A stretch of DNA of 64,000 nt from Olleya namhaensis. Lineage in GTDB: Bacteria > Bacteroidota > Bacteroidia > Flavobacteriales > Flavobacteriaceae. The stretch covers positions 186,001-250,000 of the forward strand of contig NZ_FORM01000006.1 of NCBI RefSeq assembly GCF_900114005.1, in the 5' to 3' direction. Positions 17,071 through 26,854 of this stretch are shown in pieces. Position numbers and translations under genes: made by a program. The notes beneath the pieces are model-generated. The model made no database searches. It saw only the letters and a list, made by a program, of their open reading frames with translations, and was not told the DNA's origin. The number at the start of each line of letters is the position of its first letter. The stretch's first letter is position 1.

Positions 17071-19722
17071 TTACTTCTTAATTACTTTTATTGTTTCTGT
17101 TACATTATCAATAGTTACTTTAACAAAGTAAGCTCCTGCCTGTAAGTTAGACATGTCTACAGAATTGTTAACACTGTTTGGTGCGTTTCTATAAACTTCT
17201 TGTCCAATCATATTATAAACAGATACATTAGAAATCTCTTTTTGAGCTTTTAATGTTAAGTTGTCGCTAACTGGGTTTGGATAGTAAGAAAATAAACTTT
17301 GATTAGTAAAGTCTGAAGTACTTAAAACTGCTTCTGAAACTAATAAAGTAAAAGAACCTGTAACTTGTGATCTTGCAGTTCCATCATCACTAACTCTAAC
17401 ATAATACGTAGTTCCTTCCGTTAAATCACCAACTACAGATACATTGCACTCGCCAACTACAGCACCGGCACAATCACTATAAACAGCATATTGAGCAGCG
17501 GTAGTTGTTACTGTAACCTCTCCTGAAGCAGGAGCTACAAATGAATACCATAAATCTGATATTACACCTGTAAAACAATCTGTTGCTAAAGCAGAATCTG
17601 TTGCACCAGTATTATCTCCTGTGATTTCAACTCCTAAAGTTAAAGCTTCTGAAGTTGTACACTCATCATTTGCTGGTGGCGGTGTAGTACATGTTACACT
17701 TAATTCAAAGTTACCTGTACTAGTTGAACTATATCCTTCGACTGAAATCCAATATTGTGTATCCACTACAGTTGTGAAAGAAGTTGAAGCTTCATAATTT
17801 GAACCACATTCATCATATCCTTCATCTACTAAAGTTAAAGCACCTGAAGTACCTGTAAACACTAATATTTCAGTGTCAAAATCTGTGTTAACGCAAGTAG
17901 ACAACTCTAAAATATCACCTGTTCCCATAAAACTATACCAAATGTTAGGAGAATCAGTATCTGCTCCATTTTCATTTCCATCAGGAGCCGCATCAGGAGC
18001 GTCGTCTTCATCTAAAGATGCAGAAGTTGTGTTACCCGTAACAACGTCACCACAAGCGATAGCTAGTGCATTTGCAAAATCGTCATTTTCTGGTGGTGCT
18101 GGTGCTTGATAAACACAAACATCAAACTCAGTATACGATGTAGTAGAACTGCTTCTAATGCTAATATAATAAGTTGTACCACTAGTTGCTGCTATAGTCA
18201 GTGCTGATGAATTAAAACAACTAGCAGACGACCCAACTGTTGTTAAACCATCACATCCTCCTTCAAAAGCTGCAATATAAGTAGAAACAAAACTAGCCGA
18301 TTCAAATGTTTCAGTAACATTTGCTATATAATTTGCATCTTCTGTAGCTGTAAAAGTATACCAAACATCTTTTCCTCCTGTACATCCTGTTGAACTGGCT
18401 AATGCATTTTCAGTTGTTCCTGACATAGCTTCATTACAAGTCCCATCTTCAGATAAAGTTATAGCAATAGCCCCTGAACAATCATCATTTGCTGGTGGTG
18501 CTGGTGGCGTTCCAACACAAACATCAAAAACTGTAGTTTGACCCGCTGTTGATGTGTAAGTATATACCTGTACAAAGTATGTATTTCCAATTATTAACCC
18601 TGCAGTAGTACTAGTATTACTATCAGAACAAGTTAATGCAGTTGCTGTAGTTAATGCTTCACATCCTGGAGATGCATCGTATACTGTATGATATAAATCT
18701 GTTGCACTACCACTTACATTAGTTAAAGACACAACATGTGCATTGCTAGTTGCTACAAAGCTATACCAAACATCATCATTTGCTGTACCAGAACAATTAT
18801 CAACACCAGAAGCTGATGCTCCAAAAACAGTTCCTGAAATAACTTCAGTACAAGATAAATCTGCATTAACATTTAGTGCTATTGCTTCTAAACAATCATT
18901 ATTTACTGGAGCTGTTACAGTAAAAAAAGATTGTTCAATACAATCTTGAGCACTACCATTATCGTTATAAGGAGTAATTGTTACATAATAAGTTGTTCCA
19001 TCTGCTAAAGCACCCAAATCATAAGAAGTACTATTAAGATTGTCTACGTTATCAGCAATATCGTTTACACCTGATGCAGTACCAGCTGAAATATAATAAC
19101 CTGCAGGTATACCTGTTGCTGCGGACCAAGATATAGATCCATCTGTCAATACATTTTCCGTTTCACTTAAAACAGAATCACAATTTGGCGCATCAGCAGA
19201 AGTTTGAGAAACTAAAATATTATCTAAATAAAAATAACTATCTCCACTTTGCCATTCTCCTCTTATTCTAAATTTAAAATCTGAACCTAAAGGAATATTT
19301 GCTGAAGGAATCACCTCACTATAAGTTGTACAAGCTGTAGTTTCTGTAACCGCAAAAGAAGACACTAAATTCCAATCAGTACCATCATTAGTTGAATATT
19401 CAACAAAAATTATGTAGTCTACAGCATTAGTTAAATAAGGTCTAGCTAACCAATCAAAAGATACAACAGCATCTGTTTCGTTTGATGCTCCTACAAAATT
19501 TGGAGAGGTAAATGTACCATCATTGGAAGCACTACCGTACAGATTATCGGCAATATTACCACTTCCTTCACATACATATGTTGCAGTTGAACTAGCAAAA
19601 TAACTGACTTGAGACCATCCTGTAGGAAAGCCCGAGTCAAGATTTTCTTGAATAAATATTTGTGCATTAGACTGCATATTAAATGCAATAAGCGCAAACA
19701 ATAAAAAAGTAATTTTTCTCAT
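17071..19722 (-). CDS. Secreted multidomain protein with type IX sorting domain
   Basis: An 883-residue protein exported by Sec (signal peptide KITFLLFALIAFNMQSNAQ) and then probably by the type IX system. The order is: N-terminal lectin/MAM-like jelly roll (residues 22-175, SFDWLARPY and YFYLDNILVSQ), a fibronectin III-like segment (180-270), and four related modules each starting near NDDC or NDEC with a central DVWYSF or LWYSF core (about 275-805). It ends in a type A sorting domain with YYPNPVSDNL and QAGAYFVKV near residues 818-883. Many paired cysteines suggest disulfides. Likely a surface adhesin; ligand unknown. It is monocistronic. Confidence 0.9.
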   Translation of the reverse strand: MRKITFLLFALIAFNMQSNAQIFIQENLDSGFPTGWSQVSYFASSTATYVCEGSGNIADNLYGSASNDGTFTSPNFVGASNETDAVVSFDWLARPYLTNAVDYIIFVEYSTNDGTDWNLVSSFAVTETTACTTYSEVIPSANIPLGSDFKFRIRGEWQSGDSYFYLDNILVSQTSADAPNCDSVLSETENVLTDGSISWSAATGIPAGYYISAGTASGVNDIADNVDNLNSTSYDLGALADGTTYYVTITPYNDNGSAQDCIEQSFFTVTAPVNNDCLEAIALNVNADLSCTEVISGTVFGASASGVDNCSGTANDDVWYSFVATSNAHVVSLTNVSGSATDLYHTVYDASPGCEALTTATALTCSDSNTSTTAGLIIGNTYFVQVYTYTSTAGQTTVFDVCVGTPPAPPANDDCSGAIAITLSEDGTCNEAMSGTTENALASSTGCTGGKDVWYTFTATEDANYIANVTETFESASFVSTYIAAFEGGCDGLTTVGSSASCFNSSALTIAATSGTTYYISIRSSSTTSYTEFDVCVYQAPAPPENDDFANALAIACGDVVTGNTTSASLDEDDAPDAAPDGNENGADTDSPNIWYSFMGTGDILELSTCVNTDFDTEILVFTGTSGALTLVDEGYDECGSNYEASTSFTTVVDTQYWISVEGYSSTSTGNFELSVTCTTPPPANDECTTSEALTLGVEITGDNTGATDSALATDCFTGVISDLWYSFVAPASGEVTVTTTAAQYAVYSDCAGAVVGECNVSVVGDLTEGTTYYVRVSDDGTARSQVTGSFTLLVSEAVLSTSDFTNQSLFSYYPNPVSDNLTLKAQKEISNVSVYNMIGQEVYRNAPNSVNNSVDMSNLQAGAYFVKVTIDNVTETIKVIKK

Positions 19723-19911
19723 ATTAAAATTGGTTTTAGTTAGTTATTAAATAATCATTCTTTAAAAATATTGAATAATTACCAACGAATAACAAACAAC
19801 CTTGTCAAATCGACAAAATACATTTTTCGTAGACAAAACGCTTATTTCTTTAACATAAAACTACAACTAATTGATTATCATACTTTTCCTACACACTATG
19901 CTTTAAAGCAT

Positions 19912-19948
19912 AAAAAAAGGCCTTACGTTACACGCAAGACCTTTTTTT
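19912..19948 (-). terminator. Terminator after fabI
   Basis: An A-run followed by AGGCCTT, a 15-nt loop and AAGACCT with T-run. On the minus strand it ends fabI, 24 bp past its stop. A- and T-runs on both sides make it potentially bidirectional. One mismatch in the stem. Confidence 0.65.
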
Positions 19949-19972
19949 AAATATGTTTTATTGACTTCTAAT

Positions 19973-20797
19973 CTATTTATCCATACTCTCTACAAAAGCA
20001 TTCATTACCTCGTCACTAACGCCCATATTGCTAAACCCACCATCATTGTATAAGTTTTGTAATGTTACACGTTTAGTTAAATCACTAAATAAAGACACTG
20101 TGTAATTAGCACAATCTAATGCTGTAGCATTACCTAAAGGCGACATTTTTTCCGCGTAAGCGATAAAACCGTCAAACCCTTTTACACCACTACCTGCTGT
20201 AGTTGGTGTTGGAGATTGTGATATTGTATTAACTCTAACCTTTTTATCTCTTCCAAAAAAGTAACCAAAACTACGTGCAATACTCTCTAAATAAGCTTTA
20301 TTATCTGCCATATCATTATAGTCTGGAAAAACACGTTGTGCAGCCATGTATGTTAACGCTACAATACTTCCCCACTCATTCATTGCATCTTGCTTATATA
20401 ACGTCTGCATTGTTTTATGGAAAGACATCGCAGATACATCTGTACCCTTTTGTGTCCAAGCATAATTTTGATCCGTATAATGTTTTCCTTTTCTAACATT
20501 AATAGACATCCCAATTGAATGTAATACAAAATCAATTTTACCTCCTAAAATCTCCATAGATTTATTGACAAGGTTTAATAAATCTTCTTCACTCGTAGCG
20601 TCTGCAGGTATAATCTGAGATCCTGTTTTTTCTGCTAATTTATCAATTTGTCCCATACGCATTGCAACAGGCGCATTAGTCAAGACAAACGTACCACCTT
20701 CTTCGTGTACACGTTCTGCAGTTTTCCAAGCGATAGAGTTTTCATCTAATGCTCCAAATATAATTCCTCTTTTTCCTTTTAATAAATTGTATGACAT
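19973..20797 (-). CDS. fabI: Enoyl-[acyl-carrier-protein] reductase (NADH)
   Basis: Catalyses the last reduction in each fatty acid elongation cycle. It has 274 residues, typical for FabI. The N-terminal FabI nucleotide motif is GKRGIIFGALDENSIAW (residues 8-24). The active-site Tyr-X6-Lys appears as YNDMADNK near residue 162, after VALTYMAAQRVFPD, with SPTPTTAGSGVKGF after it. The coding sequence contains one copy of the repeated 13-mer (TTCCGCGTAAGCG at 20150-20162). Confidence 0.95.
   Translation of the reverse strand: MSYNLLKGKRGIIFGALDENSIAWKTAERVHEEGGTFVLTNAPVAMRMGQIDKLAEKTGSQIIPADATSEEDLLNLVNKSMEILGGKIDFVLHSIGMSINVRKGKHYTDQNYAWTQKGTDVSAMSFHKTMQTLYKQDAMNEWGSIVALTYMAAQRVFPDYNDMADNKAYLESIARSFGYFFGRDKKVRVNTISQSPTPTTAGSGVKGFDGFIAYAEKMSPLGNATALDCANYTVSLFSDLTKRVTLQNLYNDGGFSNMGVSDEVMNAFVESMDK
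20150..20162 (+). repeat. 13-mer motif copy, TTCCGCGTAAGCG
   Basis: Variant copy (T at position 8) inside fabI; followed by ATAA, as in other copies. Confidence 0.7.
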
Positions 20798-20872
20798 AAC
20801 TTATAGTTTATCAGTTGACTTGTTAGTTTATTGTAATATCCTTCAAAGATAGTATTTATAATTTTTTTATTT

Positions 20873-20885
20873 CGCTTTCGCGGAA
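20873..20885 (-). repeat. 13-mer motif copy, TTCCGCGAAAGCG
   Basis: Exact copy on the minus strand; the only intergenic copy, just after the recN stop codon (recN ends at 20895) in the recN-fabI gap. Confidence 0.75.
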
Positions 20886-20894
20886 ATTATGCCT

Positions 20895-22547
20895 CTAATT
20901 TAATAGTTGCTTTGCATGTGCTATTGCCGAATCCGATAATTGTGTACCACCTAGCATTTGCGCTAATTCCACAACACGCTCATCATAGTTTAATTTAACC
21001 AGATTGGTTGTTGTTACTTCATTAACATCCTTTTTATAGACTTTATAATGTGTGTTTCCTTTGGCTGCAATTTGTGGTAGATGCGTAATACTAAACACCT
21101 GCATTTTTGTACTCATTAATGCCATTATATCTGCCATTTTATTAGAAATTTCTCCAGAAACACCTGTATCAATTTCGTCAAACATAATAGTTGGCAATTT
21201 CACATATTTTGATAAAATAGATTTAATGGCTAACATTATTCTAGATAATTCTCCTCCAGAGGCTGCTTTTTTTAGCACATTAAACTGCCCTCCTTTATTG
21301 GCTGAAAACAAAAAGCTTAAAGTATCTTTTCCATTATATAAAAAAGTATCAGAAACCTCTAAGCTAATATTAAATTGTGCATTTGGCATACCTAACTGAC
21401 TTAAGATAGCTTCTAACTGTTTCTTTAAATCTGGTATAGCCTTATTACGTTTCTCTGTAATTTGTTTTGCTTCTGTATTTAATAATTTTTCGACTGCTTT
21501 TATTTCTTGTTCCTTATCTAAAATGTCTTGATCAGCATTTTCCGTCGCTGCCACTTTTTTAGATAAATCATCACGTATTATAATTAACTCCTCTACTGTT
21601 TTAACTAAATGCTTTTGCGTCAAGTTATTTAAGGTTGCTAATTTGGCATTAACAATTTCCAATCGGTTTGGATCTGCATCAAGGTTACCTTCAAAACGCT
21701 CTATATCTACTAAAACATCATCTAAATCAATCAAACTACTAGTTACCCTATCTAACAAATCTTGATAGGTAGTAGAAATTGTCGCTAACTTTTGCAATGC
21801 TGCTTTCAAGTCTCTTAAAGAAGTTAATACACCTGCCTGCTCTTCACTTAATAATGCATTTGCCTCTTCTAATTTAAGTTGGATAAGTTCAACATTATTT
21901 AATAACTCAAAGTCTTCTTCCAATTCTTGAAGTTCGCCTTCCTTTAAATTAGCCTCAACTAATTCGTTTAACAAAAAAGCGTTATAATCGTGTTCTTTCA
22001 AAGCTTCAGCTTGAAACTGTTGTAATTGCTTTAATTCCTTATTAAGTGTTTTATGACTTTTTAAATGAAGCGTATACGTTTCTAAATCACGTTCCGTTTT
22101 AGCTAAAGCGTCAATTACCTGAAACTGAAACGCATCATCTACCAACTGCATGGTTTCGTGCTGAGAATGTATATCTATTAACTGCGCTCCTAAAGATTGT
22201 AAGCTAGATAGGTTTACAGGCGAGTCATTAACAAATGCTCTTGACTTTCCTGAAGGTAAAATTTCTCGTCTAATTATTGTTTGCGTCTCGTAATCTAAAT
22301 CTTGTTCTTTAAATAGTCCTTTTAGCTTGTATTTTGAAATATCAAAAGTAGCTTCAATTATACATTTATTTTCAGGATTACGTAAGCTTGATAAATCAGC
22401 TCGTTTACCTAAAATTAAAGAAAGACCGCCTAATAATATAGATTTACCTGCTCCTGTTTCTCCTGTAATAATGGTAAACCCATCATTAAAGCTAACTTGA
22501 AGTTGATCTATTAAAGCGTAGTTTTTTATAGTTAATCCTGTAAGCAT
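20895..22547 (-). CDS. recN: DNA repair protein RecN
   Basis: SMC-like ATPase that acts in double-strand break repair. The 550 residues include the Walker A GETGAGKSILLGGL (residues 29-42), long coiled-coil arms (about 150-360) and the C-terminal half with the signature KKAASGGELSRIMLAI, the Walker B FDEIDTGVSGE and the D-loop region ITHLPQIAAKG. It closes the bamD-rpoZ-coaBC-DUF4835 gene line. Its ATG sits inside one arm of a 10-bp inverted repeat (22545-22554 with 22601-22610), which could occlude the initiation site. Confidence 0.95.
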   Translation of the reverse strand: MLTGLTIKNYALIDQLQVSFNDGFTIITGETGAGKSILLGGLSLILGKRADLSSLRNPENKCIIEATFDISKYKLKGLFKEQDLDYETQTIIRREILPSGKSRAFVNDSPVNLSSLQSLGAQLIDIHSQHETMQLVDDAFQFQVIDALAKTERDLETYTLHLKSHKTLNKELKQLQQFQAEALKEHDYNAFLLNELVEANLKEGELQELEEDFELLNNVELIQLKLEEANALLSEEQAGVLTSLRDLKAALQKLATISTTYQDLLDRVTSSLIDLDDVLVDIERFEGNLDADPNRLEIVNAKLATLNNLTQKHLVKTVEELIIIRDDLSKKVAATENADQDILDKEQEIKAVEKLLNTEAKQITEKRNKAIPDLKKQLEAILSQLGMPNAQFNISLEVSDTFLYNGKDTLSFLFSANKGGQFNVLKKAASGGELSRIMLAIKSILSKYVKLPTIMFDEIDTGVSGEISNKMADIMALMSTKMQVFSITHLPQIAAKGNTHYKVYKKDVNEVTTTNLVKLNYDERVVELAQMLGGTQLSDSAIAHAKQLLN

Positions 22548-22610
22548 TCTTAAAGTGAAAAGTTAAAAGTTAAAAAGAGAAAAGTTTTGATTTTTCGCTT
22601 TTTAAGAATG
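22545..22610 (-). repeat. Inverted repeat enclosing AT-rich repeats at the recN start
   Basis: CATTCTTAAA (22545-22554) is repeated inverted as TTTAAGAATG (22601-22610). Next to the arms, near-complementary A/G- and T/C-rich runs extend the stem on the recN transcript. The recN start codon lies in the 3' arm. Between them are tandem AACTTTT units. Confidence 0.55.
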
Positions 22611-22623
22611 AAAATAAATATAT

Positions 22624-23511
22624 CTAGATTTTAATGTTTCTCCATTTAGAAGAATGCATTGGAGCGATTTTATTAAGTGTGTCAATTAAATCTGTAATAT
22701 CTACACTAGGACCGTCTGAGAAAATTTGCTCAATCTCTTCGGCTTTGGCGTCAAAAAACACACGAAGTAAATATGAATTTGGACGGGTTCTGTTCATATC
22801 CCCAAACAAATCTAAAGCCATAGCAATTTCTGTTTTGGCATCCTTTTGATTAGCACTCATAACATCTAAACCACGTCTGTGATAATTATACATTACTGTT
22901 CTAAACGCCTTAAAAGTTGGTGACAATAAATTATCTATCAATGCAAATCTACTCTGTAATCCGTCAGATAATTTCCAACCTGAATAATTTTCTTGTTGAG
23001 AAAAATTGACAATATTTTGTGCTTGCTTAAAATACTCGTCTCCACCTTCTGGTTTAAACGTGTCTGCGTCCATACCTAAAACCATATTGACATGATATGC
23101 TAAAACCGAAATTAAATTAGAAGCATATTGCGTTGGATTGTATATCAAACTTTGAAACTCGATGTATTCAAATGTAAAATCCTTATCGTTAATATTATAG
23201 GTTGGGGTAGTATAACTAGCACCAAAAACAGGTCTTGAAGACTGTACTTGGATTGTCGCTTTATAATTGTTACCTGAGTATTCGCTAATATTAATTACAA
23301 AATTACAGTCTATACGTTCTTGAGGTAAAACCGTTCTATCTGTCCATTTAGTACTAGAAATAAATTCCTTTAATTGTGTCTCTAGTGTTTTAAACTGCTG
23401 TAAGTTTTCGTTACCGGTTTGTTGCGCATTTACAACTACTGTGGCATTTAACTCTTGTGCATGAATTGATACACTAAAACAAAATATAAATAGGAATAAT
23501 AGATTACGCAT
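22624..23511 (-). CDS. DUF4835 family exported protein
   Basis: A 295-residue protein with a signal peptide cleaved after about residue 18 (SVSIHAQ). The family is restricted to Bacteroidota, is conserved next to coaBC and recN, and has been linked to type IX secretion (PorD-type); I give that link from memory and with caution. Visible features are the opening strand ELNATVVVNAQQ, EQRIDCNFVINI-like beta region and the central GMDADTFKPEGG. The start overlaps the coaBC stop by 8 nt, so it is translationally coupled. Confidence 0.85.
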   Translation of the reverse strand: MRNLLFLFIFCFSVSIHAQELNATVVVNAQQTGNENLQQFKTLETQLKEFISSTKWTDRTVLPQERIDCNFVINISEYSGNNYKATIQVQSSRPVFGASYTTPTYNINDKDFTFEYIEFQSLIYNPTQYASNLISVLAYHVNMVLGMDADTFKPEGGDEYFKQAQNIVNFSQQENYSGWKLSDGLQSRFALIDNLLSPTFKAFRTVMYNYHRRGLDVMSANQKDAKTEIAMALDLFGDMNRTRPNSYLLRVFFDAKAEEIEQIFSDGPSVDITDLIDTLNKIAPMHSSKWRNIKI

Positions 23512-24715
23512 GTATTGTATTTATTATGGTGTTAAAAAGGTCCTTAGCAACTTCTGTTTTAGACTTTAGTTGGTATACCGTTGCTTCTTCGTCCTTATTA
23601 ATTAGGGTTACTTTATTAGTATCAGACTTGAAACCTGCACCTTTGTCGTTTAACGAATTTAAAACAATTAAATCTAAATTCTTCTTTTTTAGCTTCAATT
23701 TTGCGTGCTCCAACTCGTTATTAGTCTCTAATGCAAAGCCAACTAAAAATTGCTTTGTTTTTATAGCTCCTAAAGAAGCTAAAATATCTTTAGTCTTCTC
23801 TAGTTCTAATGTTAACGTAGCTGTCTTCTTTTTTATTTTCTGAGTAGCTACATTTTTTGGTCTATAATCTGCGACTGCTGCAGACAATATTGCGATATCA
23901 GAATTATTAAAATGAAGATGAGCTGCATCATACATCTCTTGCGCACTCACTACAGGGATTACCGTAATTAAACTGTGCTTTACCGTTTGGTGGGTTGGTC
24001 CCGTTATTAAAATAACTTCTGCACCAAGATTAGCTGCTGCTTTAGCAATCTCGAAGCCCATTTTTCCTGAAGAATGATTCCCAATAAATCGTACTGGATC
24101 TATAGCCTCATAGGTTGGTCCTGCAGTTATTAAAACGGTTTTGTTTTTTAAGGGTAATCCGCTAATAATATCTTTCTCTATAAAAGAGACAATATCATCG
24201 GGCTCTGCCATACGACCTTGTCCAACCAATCCACTAGCTAGCTCACCTGAAGTAGCCGGTATCATGATATTACCATAATTTTTAAGCGTCTCAAAGGACA
24301 GTACAGAAGAGGGATGGATATACATATCCAAATCCATTGCTGGCGCAAAATACACTTTACATTTTGCAGATAAATAAGTGGCTAATAATAGGTTATCACA
24401 AGTACCATTCGCCATTTTTGACAACGTATTAGCTGTTGCTGGCGCAATTACAAAATAATCAGCCCAAAGCCCTAATTCTACATGGTTATTCCACATAGCA
24501 TTATCATCTTGGTCGTTTGTAAATGTTGAGTGTACTGGATTCTTGGAAAGTGTGGACAATGTAAGCGGTGTTACAAAATCCTTAGAAGCAGGTGTCATAA
24601 CGACTTGTACGTTTGCACCTGCTTTTATAAATGATCTGACTAATGTAGCCGTCTTGTAAGCAGCAATACCACCACTGATGCCCAATAGTACGTTTTTGCC
24701 ACTTAATATTGACAT
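23504..24715 (-). CDS. coaBC: Bifunctional phosphopantothenoylcysteine decarboxylase / phosphopantothenate-cysteine ligase
   Basis: Two consecutive steps of coenzyme A synthesis. With the chosen ATG the protein has 403 residues. The N-terminal CoaC flavoprotein shows GISGGIAAYKTATL, the catalytic-region histidine in WNNHVELG, the substrate-binding PATANTLSKMANG and PAMDLDMY. The CoaB domain starts near residue 190 with VLITAGPTYEAIDPVRFIGN, then AAVADYRP and the KKK loop. The frame is open another 17 codons upstream but would overlap rpoZ, so the start 5 bp after the rpoZ stop is preferred. Confidence 0.95.
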   Translation of the reverse strand: MSILSGKNVLLGISGGIAAYKTATLVRSFIKAGANVQVVMTPASKDFVTPLTLSTLSKNPVHSTFTNDQDDNAMWNNHVELGLWADYFVIAPATANTLSKMANGTCDNLLLATYLSAKCKVYFAPAMDLDMYIHPSSVLSFETLKNYGNIMIPATSGELASGLVGQGRMAEPDDIVSFIEKDIISGLPLKNKTVLITAGPTYEAIDPVRFIGNHSSGKMGFEIAKAAANLGAEVILITGPTHQTVKHSLITVIPVVSAQEMYDAAHLHFNNSDIAILSAAVADYRPKNVATQKIKKKTATLTLELEKTKDILASLGAIKTKQFLVGFALETNNELEHAKLKLKKKNLDLIVLNSLNDKGAGFKSDTNKVTLINKDEEATVYQLKSKTEVAKDLFNTIINTIHA

Positions 24716-24719
24716 ATAA

Positions 24720-25049
24720 TTAGTCTTGGTTATCTTGTTCTGTATTTCTATGGTAAATTTTACCATCTAACCATTCTTGAACAGCTAAAGCATGAGGTTT
24801 AGGAAGTTTTTCGTAAAACTTAGACACTTCAATTTGTTCTTTGTTTTCAAAAATTTCTTCTAAGCTATCATTATATGTAGCAAACTCTTCTAGCTTCTCA
24901 ATTAATTCCTTTTTAATTTCAGAATTAATTTGCTCTGATCTTCTTGCAATAACTGAAATAGCTTCATAGATGTTACCTGTTGGTGCATCAATAATATTTC
25001 TGTTATACGTCGTTGTTGATAACGGAGCGTCGATTTTTTTTAAATCCAT
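24720..25049 (-). CDS. rpoZ: RNA polymerase omega subunit, Bacteroidota type
   Basis: A 109-residue omega-like subunit that helps assemble the beta' subunit. The conserved segment is TGNIYEAISVIARRSEQIN (residues 24-42), equal to the omega core (ALRQIA-type helices) in other bacteria. The Bacteroidota-specific extension LPKPHALAVQEWLDGKIYH follows. It sits between bamD (8 bp upstream) and coaBC (4 bp downstream), the usual order in the phylum. Confidence 0.9.
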   Translation of the reverse strand: MDLKKIDAPLSTTTYNRNIIDAPTGNIYEAISVIARRSEQINSEIKKELIEKLEEFATYNDSLEEIFENKEQIEVSKFYEKLPKPHALAVQEWLDGKIYHRNTEQDNQD

Positions 25050-25057
25050 AATATATA

Positions 25058-25858
25058 TTAGCTTTTGGTACTATATTTTTCTAATTGTTCTTTTAAATCT
25101 TCAACCATTTTATCTGCATCCTTATTAAACTCTGAGTCTGCATTTACTTTCTTAAAACTATTGTAGTAAGATATAGCTGTAGTTAATCTGTCTTGTTTTT
25201 TTGATTCTACACTCTTCATTCCTAAATGGTAAGCTGAATCAAATTTATAAAATAATGCCTTTTCACGCAGAGACGTCCCAGGAAAGTCTCCAATAAAATT
25301 ATCAAAAGCACTTATAGAAGCTTTAAAATCTGAAATGTGATTGTATTGTTTTGCTGTACTGTATGCCTTTAATTCTAACTTATATTGTAATTCTTTAACT
25401 AGCTCATTGATTTTAGGCATGAACTCTGAATTAGGGTATAAGTTTGCGAATACTTGCAATTTTTCTAAAGCATGCTCTGTATCATGTTGTTCTTTAGAAA
25501 ACACAGGAGATAACGCTGCATAACTTAACGCACTTTTATAATACGCTTCTTCAACTTTATCACTTTTAGAGTATGACTTTGCAAAACGTTCAAATCTAAA
25601 TCCAGCTTGAGCATTTAATCCCATATGAAAATAAGAATCCGCATCTAAGAACATTAGTTTTTCAGCTTGAGGCTTACCTCTATAAGCTGGTACTATTTGA
25701 TCAAATAAACGACTTGCCTTGCTGTATTTACCATCCTTATAAAGCTGTTCCCCTAAGGCAAACTTTACAGCAATATCTTCAGACTTAAGCGCCTTTTGAT
25801 ACTCACTACAAGAAGTAAAAAATAAAAATGTGATTAAGATGTAAAATAAATTCTTCAT
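25058..25858 (-). CDS. bamD: Outer membrane assembly lipoprotein BamD
   Basis: Component of the BAM complex that inserts beta-barrel proteins into the outer membrane. The 266 residues begin with a lipoprotein signal (FTSC, cysteine at residue 17). Tetratricopeptide-like repeats run through the protein, for example ALGEQLYKDGKYSKASRLFD, AYYKSALSY and KLQVFANLYPNSEF. First gene of the bamD-rpoZ-coaBC-DUF4835-recN line. Confidence 0.92.
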   Translation of the reverse strand: MKNLFYILITFLFFTSCSEYQKALKSEDIAVKFALGEQLYKDGKYSKASRLFDQIVPAYRGKPQAEKLMFLDADSYFHMGLNAQAGFRFERFAKSYSKSDKVEEAYYKSALSYAALSPVFSKEQHDTEHALEKLQVFANLYPNSEFMPKINELVKELQYKLELKAYSTAKQYNHISDFKASISAFDNFIGDFPGTSLREKALFYKFDSAYHLGMKSVESKKQDRLTTAISYYNSFKKVNADSEFNKDADKMVEDLKEQLEKYSTKS

Positions 25859-25966
25859 AAAATTTTAACGAAGCGCAAAAATACGCTATTTAAATGGATT
25901 TTAAAAATATAATTTGATTGCTAAATTAATTGAAGGAATCAAGTTTAACGTAGGATTAAGTATAAT

Positions 25967-26854
25967 TTAACTTTTATTAAAATTTGTCATAAAATCCGCT
26001 ATACTGTTTTGTAGCATTTCTGTTGCTTCAACTAACGGTAATCTAACCGTTTTATTACAAAGTTCTAGATTGTTTAATACTGCTTTAATTCCTGCTGGAT
26101 TATTTTCTGAGAAAATCAAACTAACAATATCCATCATTTTAAAATGAAGTGCATATGCCTCTTTAGCTTTCCCTTCTAATCCTAATTTTATCATAGTAGA
26201 AAAGGCTTTTGGCAAGGCTTGTCCAATTACAGATATCACTCCTGCTCCACCTGCTAATACAACACCTAAAGCTAAATCGTCATCACCAGAAATTACAGAA
26301 AACCCTTCTGGCTTATCTCTAATTAACTCTAAATATTGTGCCATGTTATTTCCAGCTTCTTTTACTGCTACAACATTTTTAAAATCATTTGCTAAACGTA
26401 ACGTTGTTTCTGGCGACATATTTTTAGCTGTTCTTCCTGGTACGTTATATAAAATAATATCTACCGGACAAACTTCAGCTATAGCTTTAAAATGTTGGTA
26501 CATTCCTTCTTGAGTCGGCTTACTATAATAAGGTGTCACCGATAAAATCCCTGCAAATGCCGATAAATCTGTCGTTTTAATTTCTTCAATAACAGACATC
26601 GTATTATTACCTCCAACACCCAAAACCAAAGGTAAACGTCCTTTATTAAATGTGATTATTGCTTCTACAATATCCTTTTTTTCCTGTTTGGTAATTGTAA
26701 CACTTTCTCCTGTAGTACCGCTTATAACTATATAGTCAGTTCCATTGGCAATATTATATTCTACAATTTTTTCTAACGCTTTGTAATCTACCGTTAAATC
26801 ATTATTAAACGGTGTTACAATTGCTACTCCTGTACCTAAAAAAGGGTTATTCAT
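25967..26854 (-). CDS. dapA: 4-hydroxy-tetrahydrodipicolinate synthase
   Basis: Condenses pyruvate with aspartate semialdehyde, the first committed step to lysine and diaminopimelate. The 295-residue TIM barrel shows GTTGESVT (substrate loop, near residue 46), YNVPGRTAKN with the active-site tyrosine, and the Schiff-base lysine in VAVKEAGNN near residue 163. GDDDLALGVVLAGGAGVISV follows. The start overlaps the upstream DUF6913 stop by 8 nt. dapF lies elsewhere in the window (43.5 kb). Confidence 0.95.
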   Translation of the reverse strand: MNNPFLGTGVAIVTPFNNDLTVDYKALEKIVEYNIANGTDYIVISGTTGESVTITKQEKKDIVEAIITFNKGRLPLVLGVGGNNTMSVIEEIKTTDLSAFAGILSVTPYYSKPTQEGMYQHFKAIAEVCPVDIILYNVPGRTAKNMSPETTLRLANDFKNVVAVKEAGNNMAQYLELIRDKPEGFSVISGDDDLALGVVLAGGAGVISVIGQALPKAFSTMIKLGLEGKAKEAYALHFKMMDIVSLIFSENNPAGIKAVLNNLELCNKTVRLPLVEATEMLQNSIADFMTNFNKS

